From Artemia franciscana (taxonomy: Eukaryota; Arthropoda; Branchiopoda; Anostraca; Artemiidae): a DNA stretch of 64,000 bases. The stretch is taken from positions 53,519,968 through 53,583,967 of the forward strand of contig NC_088867.1 in assembly GCF_032884065.1 (NCBI RefSeq), given 5' to 3'. Shown in pieces: positions 1 through 10,537 of this stretch (position 1 is the stretch's first letter; every line of letters starts with the position of its first letter). Below the pieces are notes generated by a model. That model was given only the letters and a program-made list of their open reading frames with translations, did no database searches and was not told the DNA's origin. A program made the position numbers and the translations under genes.

Positions 1-1500
1 CGGGATGGAACTTGGTGGGAAAAATAAGCACAAGTCCTAGATACATGATTGACATAACCGGAACGGATCCGCTCTCTTTGGGGTAGTTGGGAGGGGGGGT
101 TAATTCTGAAAAATTAGAAAAAATGAGGTATTTTTAACTTACGAACGGGTGATCGGATCTCAATGAAATTTGATATTTAGAAGGATATCGTGTCTCAGAG
201 CTCTTATTTTAAATCCCGACCGGATCTGGTGACATTGGGGGGAGTTGGAGGGGGAAACCTAAAACTTGGAAAACAATTAGAGTGGAGGAATCGGGATGAA
301 ACCTGGTGGAAAAAATAAGCACAAGTCTTAGATACATGATTGACATAACCGGAACGGATCCGCTCTCTTTGGGGTAGTTGGGGGGGGGGGGGGGGTAATT
401 CTGAAAAATTAGAAAAATGAGGTATTTTTAACTTACGAACGGGTTATCGGATCTCAATGAAACTTGATATTTAGAAGGATATCGTGTCTCAAAGCTCTTA
501 TTTTAAGTCGCAACCGGATGTGACATTGGGGGAGTTTGGGGTGGGGGAACCTAAAATGATGGAAAACGCTTAGATTGGAGGGATCGGGATGAAACTTGGT
601 GGGAAAAATAAGCAGAAGTCTTAGATACGTTATTTACATAATTGGAACTGATCCGCTCTATTGGGGGAGGGGTTAATTCTGGAAAATTAGACAAAATTAC
701 GTATTTTCAACTTACGAAGGAGTGATCGGATCTTAATGAAATTTCATATTTAGAAGGACCTCGTAACTCAGATCTCTAATTTTAAATCTCAATTGGATCC
801 AGCGTAATTGGGGGGGGGGCAGTTGGGGGTTTCCGGAAATCTTTGAAAATACTTAAAGCGTTGAGATCAGGATGAAACTGGATGGGGAGAATAAAAACCT
901 GTCTAAGATACGTGACTGGCATAACCGGACCGGATCTTCTCTCTTTGGTGGAGTTGGGGGATTGGTAATTTGGAAAATTGAGGTATTTGTAACTTACGAA
1001 AGGGTGACCAGATCCTAATGAAATTTGACATTTAGAAGGAATTCATGTCTCAGAGCTCTTATTTCAAATCCCGACCAGATCTTTTGACATTGGGGGGAGT
1101 TGGAGGGGGAAATCCCCCTTGGAAAACACTTTGAATGGAGGAATCGGGATGAAGCTTGGTGGAAAGAATAAGCAAATGTCCTTGATACGTGATTGACGGA
1201 ACCGTACTGGATTCGCTCTCTTTGGGGGAGTTGGGGGGAGGGGTTCAGTGATTTGGTGAGTTTGGTGCTTCTAGACGTGCTAGGACGATGAAAATTGGTA
1301 GGCATGTCAGGGAGCTGCACGAATTGACTTGATAAAGTCGTTTTCCCAGATTCGACCATCTGGGGGGCTAAAGGGAGAGGAAAAATTAGAAAAAATTAGG
1401 TATTTATAACATACGAGTGGGTGGTCGGATCTTAATGAATTTTGATGTTTAGAAGGACATCGTGACTCAGAGCTCTTATTTTAAATCCTGACCTGCATTA
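1..1500. repeat. Tandem satellite array, ~290-bp unit
   Basis: Five successive units each begin with a form of CGGGATGAAACTTGGTGG, at about 1, 292, 585, 868 and 1145, so the period drifts from 293 to 277 bp. Each unit carries the same order of blocks: AACCGGAACGGATCCGCTCT, a G-rich run, GAGGTATTTTTAACTTACGA, GATCGGATCT, then CAGAGCTCTTATTTTAAATC. The last unit also holds a variant near 1286-1366 ending GATTCGACCATCTGG, which matches the start of the related block at 33.8 kb. The array runs off the left edge, so its full length is unknown. The open frame on the minus strand at 1015-1359 is repeat, not a gene. Confidence 0.9.
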
Positions 1501-1904
1501 AGCCTCTTATTTTCCTTTTAAATCAATCTATTGACTCATAGAATTTTGTTAGAGCTCATACCATATGATCTCTTGGCTCTTAGCTCTTCATGCCTCGTCA
1601 CAAGTGCCATATGAGTTCTTAGCTCTTGTTATTTATATAAAATAAACCAAAACAAACTATGAGTATGTGGACTTTCAAATATGTGACAAAGCAATATCTG
1701 AACTTATATTATTAAATTAGACCTTTAGTGATAAGTTATGGGGATTTTGAACTAGCCATGATTTTGAACTATCAACTATATATGTGTATACTTCTAATAA
1801 TAACACTACAGTTACTTTAACTAATGACGCTTTATACAAACATTTTTATCTATACATAAAAATTATCATAACTTTATATGTGTTTTTTTCAGTAAAGTAC
1901 AAAT

Positions 1905-2160
1905 TATCTTCTGTTCTTGAGACGGCATGAGTTATCATCTCTACTCGTGTTAATTTTGACTCGACTATTTATTGTAATTTCTGTTCGTTTTGAGTTTCGT
2001 CGATTTATTGATAGTGGTTTGTGGTAGTTTTACGCTTGGAAGATTATTTGACTTTATTTCCGCTCATTTTTGGCTAAATAGAGCTCTTTACTTTTTTTTT
2101 GAAAATTTTATTTTTTGGAAAACGTTTTTTAAATTAATAACAACATCAACTATGAGATTT
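1905..2160 (+). repeat. T-rich interspersed repeat, family B copy
   Basis: This stretch aligns by eye with 40560-40800 in the same orientation, and more loosely with 44680-44935 reversed. Shared blocks include GTGGTAGTTTTACGCTTG, TTTGACTTTATTTC and GCTCATTTTTGGCT. The open frame across it is a low-complexity hydrophobic translation that the other copy shares only because the DNA is shared. The copy ends just before the polypyrimidine tract of the exon at 2241. Class of element unknown. Confidence 0.6.
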
Positions 2161-2240
2161 GTTTGTAACCATGGCTGTATAATGTGTTTTATATCCCTTT
2201 GGATGTTTTACATGTTTTATATATTCATTTTTTGTTCTAG

Positions 2241-2408
2241 AAGTGGAAGATTCTTTAGCATCTAATGGTGAAGAGCTCTTTGATAATCCAAACCTGTTGT
2301 CCCCTAAATGCGAAGATGCTTCTTTGGCTACTTTTTTGGGCATTTCAGGACCAAGTAAACTTGAATTGGACACTGAGGAATCTGTACTCGTATGTTTTGA
2401 CAATGAAG
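2241..2408 (+). CDS. Internal coding exon, probably upstream exon of the C2H2 zinc-finger gene
   Basis: A 168-bp block is bounded by a good acceptor (TTTTTTGTTCTAG before 2241) and a good donor (GAAG|GTAAAC, GT at 2409). Reading two bases, then 55 codons, then one base gives an open acidic, Ser/Leu-rich peptide that starts VEDSLASNGEELFDN and ends EESVLVCFDNE. The other two frames contain early stops or lack protein character. It ends in phase 1. The zinc-finger exon at 13522 begins with AG before its first ATG, which completes a GAG codon, so the two join in frame as DNE-E-MIHSKELK. An acidic, finger-free N-terminal part is usual for C2H2 factors. The assignment to that gene is inference: phase match, same strand, next recognised coding exon. 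Upstream exons, including the start codon, are not seen and may lie left of the window. Confidence 0.6.
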
Positions 2409-3679
2409 GTAAACCTTAAACATTAGGTTTATGCAGAATCAAATACTTTGAATCCCTTGAAGTTAGAGGTTTCACTGGTTCCATTTGGCTTTTCACTCCT
2501 TACTCTGCTAACTTGTCTGCTTTTTGTTTCCTTCAATACAAAGAACAATAGGTATATATTGGAATTTAATAACACAGCATAATATTCGTCTATGTCCGGT
2601 GTCAGATCAGGTCATAAAAGCCCATTCTTCTTCTTCTTCCCAGAAAAAAAACAAACCCATTTACTGCTTATTTTAACACTATACTCTTCCATCGTCATAT
2701 CAGGATAATAATAAATGGATTTGCGAATTAATTTTGAATGAAACACTAACGTAATAGTTCAAAGGTTTTTAGACAAATAAATTTTTATAAACCTCTTTCA
2801 AGTGATATTTTGAATAAAAAAAGAGAAGTTTTCCATCCTGAGAGAACTGTTCCAGCGTCTTAGGTTTTAGTCTACTCATTACCTAAATTAAGGCCACCCA
2901 ACTTATCCCCCTTTCCAACCCGAATGCCATCAGTCTGGTTTTATTTACTGTAATTTACTGTAATACCGTTTTGTTAATTAAAAAACCACGAAGTTAAAAT
3001 AATTTTTCCAAAATGAGCCTTTAAACAGCTCTCTATGGTATTCCAGTGCCCTTCTAGCTGTGGAAAAAAAAGGACACATCATTGTTTCCCTTGCAAAAAA
3101 CATGTTTTTCCCTAATGTTCACGTTAAAGGACAAGTCTCGTGTGTAGGGTTACTGCCTAAGCAATTCTAATAGTGTACTTTTTGTTTTGACCCAATGCTA
3201 TTTTGGGGGAGTCTCAGGGTTTCCCCCTTTGAATCCCCTTAAATTTATTTTCAAAATAATATTTTACTACTAAGACTAATTTAGATTTCTAATTTATATT
3301 GCTAATTCTTGAACGAGCTAGAAATGGTAATTTTTTTTTACTTGCTGTGTTCTAACGCGTTCTTTTTTACTTTTTGGCTACTATTAACTGAGGGTTGTTT
3401 TTTATTTGGTTGCAACAGCTACTGCAACTGTGATGACAAACTAGAAAAAGTAAAAAAATACATTCACAAAGTGTATATAAGAATGTTGTAGTAAAAATTT
3501 ACCAAAAAATAACATCAACGATAATATTACCCAAGGAAAGTGTTTAAGCAAAAGTGATGTTGCAGCTCACATCTCCTGTAATACTGAAGGCTACTAGACT
3601 TGGAAAAAAGAGAAGGTTTTTAAAAATGCCATTGCACGCCATAAACCACTATTAATTAAACTTTTCAGTCTTTATTAAA
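2409..3679. other. Intronic stretch, no gene seen
   Basis: AT-rich sequence downstream of the exon at 2241-2408. I found no exon with paired splice sites and protein character and no recognisable element. The short plus-strand frame at 3309-3491 is T-rich and unsupported. Confidence 0.4.
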
Positions 3680-4345
3680 ATGAAAAGGCAATTAATTCAA
3701 ATGTTTTGTGAAAAAAAGAGAGCATGGCAACTTTCTTTCAAAATGACACCCGTAGATAAAACAGGGATTATCCCAAAAATAACCCAAAGCCAAGAGAAAA
3801 CAAGAGTAGTGCCACTCGCATACCCAGACCCAAACAAACCAAAAATAGGTACTGAGCAGTCTTTTCATCAGGTAATGGGAAAAACCCCAGCTTTTCGTTC
3901 TAGGCACTGTGAGAATCTGGGAGAAGACATATCTGGAAAATGACAAGGATGCAAAACATCTAAGTATAATGTGTTCAAATGTTGGCGGACTTTTGAATAA
4001 ACTTGAAAATTGAGACTTATTGCATCTGAAAAGAAACCAAACATAATCTGCATCACAGAAATATCTTTATTGGAAGTAGAGACTGCTATACCAGAACACG
4101 GTAGAGCAGCAACAAACCTAACGGAACCTGGAAGAGGATGAAAAAATGTGTTTACGACACAGCGCTGGATATCAATTCAAGTTTTTTTTAAATTTAATCA
4201 TCAGTAACATAGTAAGGAATATATACTCATGGATATCCTTGGTGACTTTAACTTCGCAGGAATTAGATGGAATGGAAACAAATCAGCAGACCTGTAAACA
4301 TTCAGAATGTCATTTTGAATTCGTTTTTTTTTTTTTTTTAAACGT
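3680..4345 (+). mobile_element. Decayed LINE fragment, endonuclease region
   Basis: Scattered plus-strand peptides match the apurinic-type endonuclease of non-LTR retrotransposons: KPNIICITE near 4030-4060 (the catalytic Glu block) and LGDFNFAGIRWNG near 4235-4275 (the GDFN block). The stretch before them (3680-3943, 87 codons, Lys/Pro-rich) may be the end of ORF1 or spacer. The frame is broken by several stops and shifts, and no reverse transcriptase follows, so this is a 3'-truncated remnant. It lies in the long intron of the zinc-finger gene. It may belong to the same family as the fragment at 29.8 kb, which is also plus strand and covers the next part of such an ORF; that link is a guess. 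Confidence 0.6.
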
Positions 4346-4534
4346 CACCAACGAAATAAAATCACCATATGAGTCATGATAAAGATCTAAAGTAGCCTTT
4401 GAAGTAAACTCTACAGTAACTTATTTTAAAGTAGTCAATAAACTAACACCAAGCAAGCAAAGCGCTGATAATTTTGACGTTCTGCCGTTCCATTAACATT
4501 GAGTCCATAACAGCTAGTCTTGGGTAAAGGCAAA

Positions 4535-6079
4535 CTATTTATCTCCAGGTAGTTTTATTTCTGCGAAACAATTCGGAATTATATAGATCCGTGAATTTAA
4601 TTCTAGTTGAGGATATTCGATTTCGATAGTCAAAACTATCATGCTTGAATTTCCAACAATTTTAGAATATCCCAGTTTAAGCTTAAATTGAATATCCCGA
4701 AACGTCTGAAAACGAAAAGAACTTAGAGAATTGCAACCAGAAATCCCAAGCCATCGAAAAGAAGTAACTTGTGGTACGGGAAAAGAAATGCAATCCAAAG
4801 GAATAGACGAACTAACCCCATTAAATATAAGAAATTCATATTTATCTACATTTAGCAATAATCCAATTCTTGCAAATGCATCAACGACGGATTGGACAGA
4901 ACGCGCTAAACCGGCCTCAGTTCGGCTAATAAGAAGCAAGTCGTCAGCATAAGCTAAGTATGATACGTCTGTGAATCCTGTAAAACAAGAACTATGTATA
5001 CCAGACAAAACATTTTCAATAGAAGCATTAAAGATATGAGGAGAGAGAACTCCTCCCTGTCTCACTCCACACTTGACTGGTATATGTCCGAAAAAATCAC
5101 CATTTCCTGTCTTTAATCTTAAATAAGAATCTGAATACCAAAATTTCAAAATCAGAATCAAAGACGCATTCACACCAAGCTAACTAAGAGCATACCAAGC
5201 CTGAGCATGGCAAACACTATTGAATGCTCTAGATATATCAAGGGTGCAAAAATAAAGACTATAACTACTCCGAGTGTCTTCCTTAATAAGCTCCGCTAAA
5301 ACACGATGAGCGTGTTGACAGCTCAGACCTGACATGAAGCGGAACTGGTTAGCCTCATAACTAACCAATTCGTCGATATGTGGAAGTAGAATCTACTCAA
5401 GAAATTTACTTAGAGTACAGGTGACGGTAATCGGCTTGTACGAATTACACGAATTTAAATCTTTTCCTTTCTTTAATGTAGAAGTAACACTTCCACATAA
5501 AAATGAATCAGGAGCAATATACCTTGAAAGGCACATCTGAAAAAATAACTAAAGATGTGACAGAAGTTCAGCTGACCTCGGATAAAGATGAGCCGCACAA
5601 ATACCATCAAGGTCACAAGACTTTGACTTTAACCGTCGAAGAGATTTCACAATATTGGATTTATCAACAGGTATAACATGTCTTTGGCTCACTCTACTAT
5701 GAAGAACCTTCGCCACTAAAGCAGTAAAATGACTATGAACATCAGAATTAATAGCGGAAAAGATGCGCGTATAATGTTTAATCCACGACAATCTAGGAAC
5801 AATATAACTAGAAGAAGATTCTTTGGGTTTCGGCGCATTCAGCACATTTTGCCACTGTTTACCATTAGTCGGAAATTCAGCGCCCGAAAACCAAACTGCA
5901 CGACGATGACGCTTATAAGCTGATTTTGTTCTATGCTTGATGCTAAAAACTTGACCACTAGAAGGTCTACCGCAAGCAATCCACATTTTCAACCAAAACT
6001 TGGCTTGGTTCTTCACTTTCTTAAGTTCTGGATCACACTTCCAAAAGGTCTTACGGGTGTTCAGTCGCATGCGAGTCAA
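4535..6079 (-). pseudogene. LINE reverse transcriptase, broken in three pieces
   Basis: Three minus-strand frames form one RT. 6079-5549 is the linker and first fingers (Lys/Arg/Trp-rich, with a KSCDLDG block). 5368-5180 holds the palm A block (FCTLDISRAFNSV). 5173-4535 holds GVRQGGVLSPHIF (block B) and YLAYADDLLLISRT (catalytic YADD, block C), followed by a thumb-like stretch with FRWLGI. The YADD aspartates are intact. Stops and shifts separate the three pieces. Confidence 0.85.
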
Positions 6080-6199
6080 CGGAACAGCTATTGCTTCAGC
6101 TTGTTGAATTGAAGAAACGATATTTCTCTAGTAAGAGTTTAACTTACCACGAGCATCACTGACAAAATAACCAGCGCCAAGAAGATGATAAGGCACCGA

Positions 6200-6990
6200 A
6201 ATAGTGGATAGCAGAAAAGCGAGAGTCGAAAAATAGAGTGACCAATTTGCATTATCTCAATCACCTTTGCAAATCTATTTTTTAGGCTTAGGAGGAGCAC
6301 TGAAACTGATTGTAGAGCTAATAGATAGATCTAAATTAAGAGGGAGATGGTCATAGTCTCTATCCTCATTGTCGACATGAACATCAGAGGTATGAAGAAG
6401 GGGCGAACACACACAATGGTCCAAATTAGAAACTGCTCCACTATTATGGATATATGAGAATCTGCAATCTTTATATATAATCCTATGTGCTGCTGGTAGA
6501 GCATTTAGTAGGGTCTCAGATCGACTGTATGATATGTGAATGTTGCAATTTAGATCACTGGCAAGAAGCCATAAATACCCAAGAGATTCAATTCTGGTAA
6601 TTAGACCTTGTAGCTTATCACAAGACTTGGTAAAACTCGAGAACGACTGTACCGACTTTTTATCATGTGGCAGATAAGCATTAATTAGGACAGAGTCACT
6701 AAGTCATACAGCTAGAAAATGCTCAGATGAGTGATAGCAAACCGGTGATAAATATGCAAGATTCCGTCTGATATAACACGCGAGGCCAATAGAAGACTTA
6801 CCCCGAGTCCGTCTAGCATTGGTACTAAACACAATTTGATCATGATTCCTTCGTAAAAAAATTCACGGTGCAGGAAGGAAACAAGTGTTCTTGCAGGCGA
6901 AAGACATCAAAACGGCTTAACTTTTCCTCCAGACTTGGCACTTTGTCTTTAGTCCCGTTAATGTTAAACGAGCACACCGAAATTTTGCGA
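6200..6990 (-). pseudogene. LINE endonuclease domain (APE-like), broken
   Basis: No single long frame survives, but both ends of the domain read clearly on the minus strand. CSFNINGTKDK followed by LQEH lies near 6985-6880 (N-terminal Asn and catalytic Glu blocks). RDYDHLPLNLDL lies near 6360-6320 and corresponds to the C-terminal SDH block of the fold. The region between contains stops. Its place between ORF1 and RT is as expected. Confidence 0.65.
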
Positions 6991-6994
6991 CAGT

Positions 6995-8106
6995 TCATTT
7001 ATGAAGGCACCGTGTAACGGGCTTAACAAGAGCCTGGAGAAGAGGACAGCAAAAACTAAATGCCACATGATCATCACCGCAGTTTGCACATTTTATCGGC
7101 TCTGTGTCTTTGCGATACTCATGAGAACCAGAGCATCTACCACATTTATAGCAGGTACTAGGACAGTTAGCAATTAGATGTTCAGGAGACTGGCATTTCT
7201 TACAGCGTCTCGAGATTTTCTTAAATTCATAGACACGGATCAGTTCATATTCAATTTTCAACCCAAGTCTAAGAGCCGAGATAAGAGACCCTTGAGCACT
7301 AAAGGCGATCTTGACACTCCGGGAATTTCCAGTCCGGGTGGCCTCAGCAACTCCAGAACAGTTCTTGAATAGAGATAAATCAAACGAGTCGCCAATCACT
7401 TTTGCAATTCCGTAGAACTTCCTTTCCAGAAACTTCCCATCCGATCCACGCAAGACTGATCGGACTGAATCACAAAAGCCGCTTGCCGCAACGCTGCCAA
7501 TATTCCCTATTATTCTGTCTCCAGAGGTGCGAATATTCTCAACACATTCATGTCCGGCAATTTTATCAATCACAGCTTTTCGTTTCGACGGATTGTCAAG
7601 ATCACGCGGTGTCTTCGTGATAACGATAGTCGCTTGATTCGTTACAACTGGAATGGAAGCGGCACCGTCCCTTGGTAATCCTGGGAAGTGGAGATCATAA
7701 GCAGTCACCTTATCGTTAATTTGCAGCAGGGTCTGATGAAGAGTATTAATTTTTGCCGAGAGCCTAGAATAGGCTACTGCAGGCAAACACGGAACCTCTG
7801 TGGGGGAACGTATCACGAAAACAGGAATGATAGGAAAATGCTCAGTTTCATTTTCTGAAACTGTTCAAGCATGTCCTTCGGGTGATTCATTAGAGCATTT
7901 GGTCCCGTGCGTTTAGGACAAGCATCTGTAATCGACAACTTTTCCCACAGCAGCTTCTTCCTCTTCGTAATATCAGCCTGCTCAAAAAAGTCAACAGCTG
8001 ATTTCAAAATAACTGTATCTTCTACTCCTCTCTCCAAGTTATACTGAAGAAAGTTCAGAACGGGGGAAAAAACTATACATTCCGAAGGTTCAAGATCGAA
8101 GTCCAT
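6995..8106 (-). pseudogene. LINE ORF1 (nucleic-acid-binding, CCHC knuckles)
   Basis: Two minus-strand frames meet at 7813-7816 and together cover about 370 codons, with one frameshift between them. The C-terminal third has zinc-knuckle spacing: CKKCQSPEHLIANC is a CX2CX4HX4C box, followed by CYKCGRC and CANCGDDH boxes. ORF1 proteins of this type bind element RNA and act as chaperones in the ribonucleoprotein (family knowledge). The N-terminal part is charged and helical in look, with no motif I can name. The endonuclease frame starts directly after the stop at 6995. Confidence 0.75.
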
Positions 8107-8532
8107 TTTCCTTGCACATTCGTCAATCCAAACCAGTAATGAAGGAACCTAGGAACAAGGGAAATGTAAGGACCCCCTCAACTATTCCCCGCAACTTACG
8201 GGTAACTTAATACCGGCGGGTACAAATACGTCATTTGCGGGAGGTTCCTTCCCCTCTTCTGGTTTTTCCGAATATACTTCTCAATGATATGAAATCAAAA
8301 ATAATCTATGGTCACTGGAATAATTCGAGTTGTTTTCACTCTGAATCTAGGTCAAGTTGAACCATAGCAAATATTGCGAATTAACAACTGAATTAGCTAC
8401 GATCACTGAGTTAATTACGGTCACTGAAAAGTTTACAGCACTTAATTAGTACAAGTCCAAAGCAAGTTTTAAAATACAATAAAATCCATAGAGGTGCTCG
8501 CACTTGAAGACTAAATGAAGACTGTGTATTGT

Positions 8533-8660
8533 AGCTCTGTATTGTGAGTTTAGTTTTCATCTTATCGTAAAGGATAGCTCTGTATTGTGAGTTTAGTTTT
8601 CATCTTATCGTAAAGGATAGCTCTTTATTGTAAGTTTAGTTTTTTTTTCTTCTCAATTGC
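8533..8660. repeat. 43-bp minisatellite, three copies
   Basis: The unit starts AGCTCTGTATTGTGAG at 8533, 8576 and 8619. The first two copies are almost identical and the third is slightly diverged. It lies in the zinc-finger intron between the LINE and a family A repeat. Confidence 0.85.
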
Positions 8661-9281
8661 CTGTTTAAAAGATAACGGTAAGCCATTTACAGTAGATATT
8701 AAAGTTGCGTCTTCAAAAAGAACTAAATTTCAGAATTTTCGAATATATGCTGTACCAGAGCTGGATCAAAATTGTCATTTTTATTTTCATATCTCAGGGA
8801 CTTATCTATTGAAATTTTGTGTTCATGCAGTCTTGAGTTGAAACAATGCTCAACTTTTTGTTCAGTTTTGAAAGAAACAGAGAGATTATGTTTTTTTTCT
8901 TTTTAGTTTTTCGAAGCAGTTATATCCTTTCCTTTCTTGGTTTCATACATCATGTATAGCCAGTGTGGTTCTAGAATGTATCCTTGAAATAGAAGAGTCA
9001 AATCAAATCTATCCATGTCAGTTTCTTTTTCTGATTTGAGGACCCACAAAATCAACATCTTCTTAGGCTTACACAAATTCCTGTAACTTTCAAGTCTTAT
9101 TTCTGAGCATTGTTACCTTACAATGTGTACTATCTAATAATTCTGATTCTGCCGTCCTAACAATTACTGTTTGCTAACAATTTGACCACGAAAAAACCTT
9201 TAAGAGGAGTATATGAACAAATGTATGTATTTTAAAACTTAGTTTTGTTTATAAAAGGAATGATGTGTTAAAGATTTAGTC
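8661..9281. other. Intronic stretch, no gene seen
   Basis: AT-rich, no coherent frame, no repeat boundary that I recognise before the family A copy starts. Confidence 0.4.
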
Positions 9282-10537
9282 AAACAGGTCGTGGTAACGA
9301 ACTGTAAGTAAGGAGCGACCCGGCTCAATAGCAACAGAAACTCAAAAAATGGAGTTTACTCATTACTCATTAAGTTTACTCTTACTCATCAAAGGCTACG
9401 AGCCTGAAAAAATTTGCCTTGTTTTTGAAAAAAGGGGAAATCAACCTCTAAAACTCACAGTATCTTAATAAAGTCGCAGCATCAGATTCAGCGTATCGGA
9501 AAACCTTACTTTAGAGGCTTCAAGCTTCTATCTGCAAAAATGTGGAATTTTGTTGAAGAAAGGTCACGGATGCGTGTTTATTTGTTCTTTTTTGTTGTTG
9601 TTTTTTTCTTCCTAGGGGTGACCGTATCGACTCAGTGGTCCTAGAATATCGTGGTAGGGCACATTCAAACGGAAATGAAAAGTTCTAGTGTCCTTTTTAA
9701 GTGACCAAAAGGTTGGAGGGGAGCTAGACCTCTCTCCCACCCTTTTTTCCCAAAATCGTCCACTTTAAATTTTTAGATAGCATTCGTTCATTATAATTGA
9801 AAGGCCAAATAACTTTGCGTTTGGATAACATGATCCCCCATAACCCCAGGGGTAAGGTCTTTAAGTTAAAAACAATGTCCGTTGTTTACGCATAGTATTT
9901 GTTATTCAGAAGCATGCATACATTTTAGAGTGGGAATACGAACATCCTGCTGGGGGTTTTTCATGGGGTAACTTCCCAGGGGGCTAACTTATCAGAGGAA
10001 ATTCTACATTTCAGGAATTTGCCAGAATTTCTATACCAAAATTCTTTTTCTACTTCTTGCTTTCTCTTTTTTGTCTCAATTTTACGTCTGGAGTTGTTAA
10101 GGTAATTGTTTTGGGTTAATTTCGATCGGGATTTAATTTTAGAGGATGTATCCATAGGGAGTGTGTTTCTCCGTGTGGATCCCGGTTTCCTGGGATTATT
10201 TAAAAAAGATAAGAAATTAAATAATAAAAAAAAATTTCAACTAAGTAAGGAGCAACCTTAAAACGAACAATGATTATTACGTATATGAATGAGGCTGCCT
10301 CCTCCTCAACACCTCGCTCTTTGCGCTAAAGTTTGAATTTTGTCCAAATTCTTTAAGAACAACTCCTGGAACACGAGGGTCTTTTAATTGGAACAAAAAG
10401 GAGCCTTTTTCAAAAGTACTAAAAAACTTTAGTGTAAAGAGTGACATGTTGAAGAGGAGACAACCCCCTTCGTATACGTAATAATTTCTGTTCTTTTGAA
10501 GTTTTAATGTTGCTCCTTATTTTCAGTTAAAAAAAAA
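9282..10537 (+). repeat. Interspersed repeat family A, copy 1
   Basis: It starts with a short hairpin, CGTGGTAACG, then the diagnostic GTAAGGAGCGACCCGGCTCA, and ends in a long foldback palindrome. The same order of blocks recurs at 19.6, 24.8 and, reversed, 43.3-44.6 kb: GGCTCAAT, TTACGAGCCTGA, TCACGGATG, the G/C-rich GTGACCG box, AAGTGACCAAAA with GGAGGG, then the palindrome. No long coding frame is shared between copies, so this looks like a non-autonomous element about 1.2-1.6 kb long. Class unknown. Confidence 0.85.
10241..10529. repeat. Foldback palindrome at the end of family A copy 1
   Basis: Left arm: GTAAGGAGCAACCTTAAAAC, then TTATTACGTATATGAA, then CTCAACACCTCGCTCTTTG. Right arm: reverse complements of the same blocks, ending AATGTTGCTCCTTA. 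Arms are roughly 100 bp and imperfect, around a loop of about 75 bp. Confidence 0.85.

Larger units (their letters stand above)
4535..8160 (-). mobile_element. Non-LTR retrotransposon (LINE) with ORF1, endonuclease and reverse transcriptase, decayed
   Basis: Reading on the minus strand from about 8106 down, the order is ORF1 with CCHC zinc knuckles (8106-6995), endonuclease (about 6990-6200) and reverse transcriptase (6079-4535). This is the layout of two-ORF LINEs of the wider CR1/Jockey/I group; the exact clade is not resolved by eye. About 3.6 kb remain. The RT stops soon after the thumb region and no 3' tail or target duplication could be placed, so the element is probably 3'-incomplete or its tail has decayed. 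It lies antisense within the inferred intron of the zinc-finger gene and beside an older plus-strand LINE scrap at 3680-4345. Confidence 0.85.

Noticed and set aside
1-1500. CRISPR-like direct repeats
   Set aside because: Units are ~290 bp and similar along their whole length; eukaryotic satellite, not repeat-spacer structure.
2146-2403. Minus-strand 85-codon frame
   Set aside because: Antisense shadow of the spliced plus-strand exon at 2241-2408.
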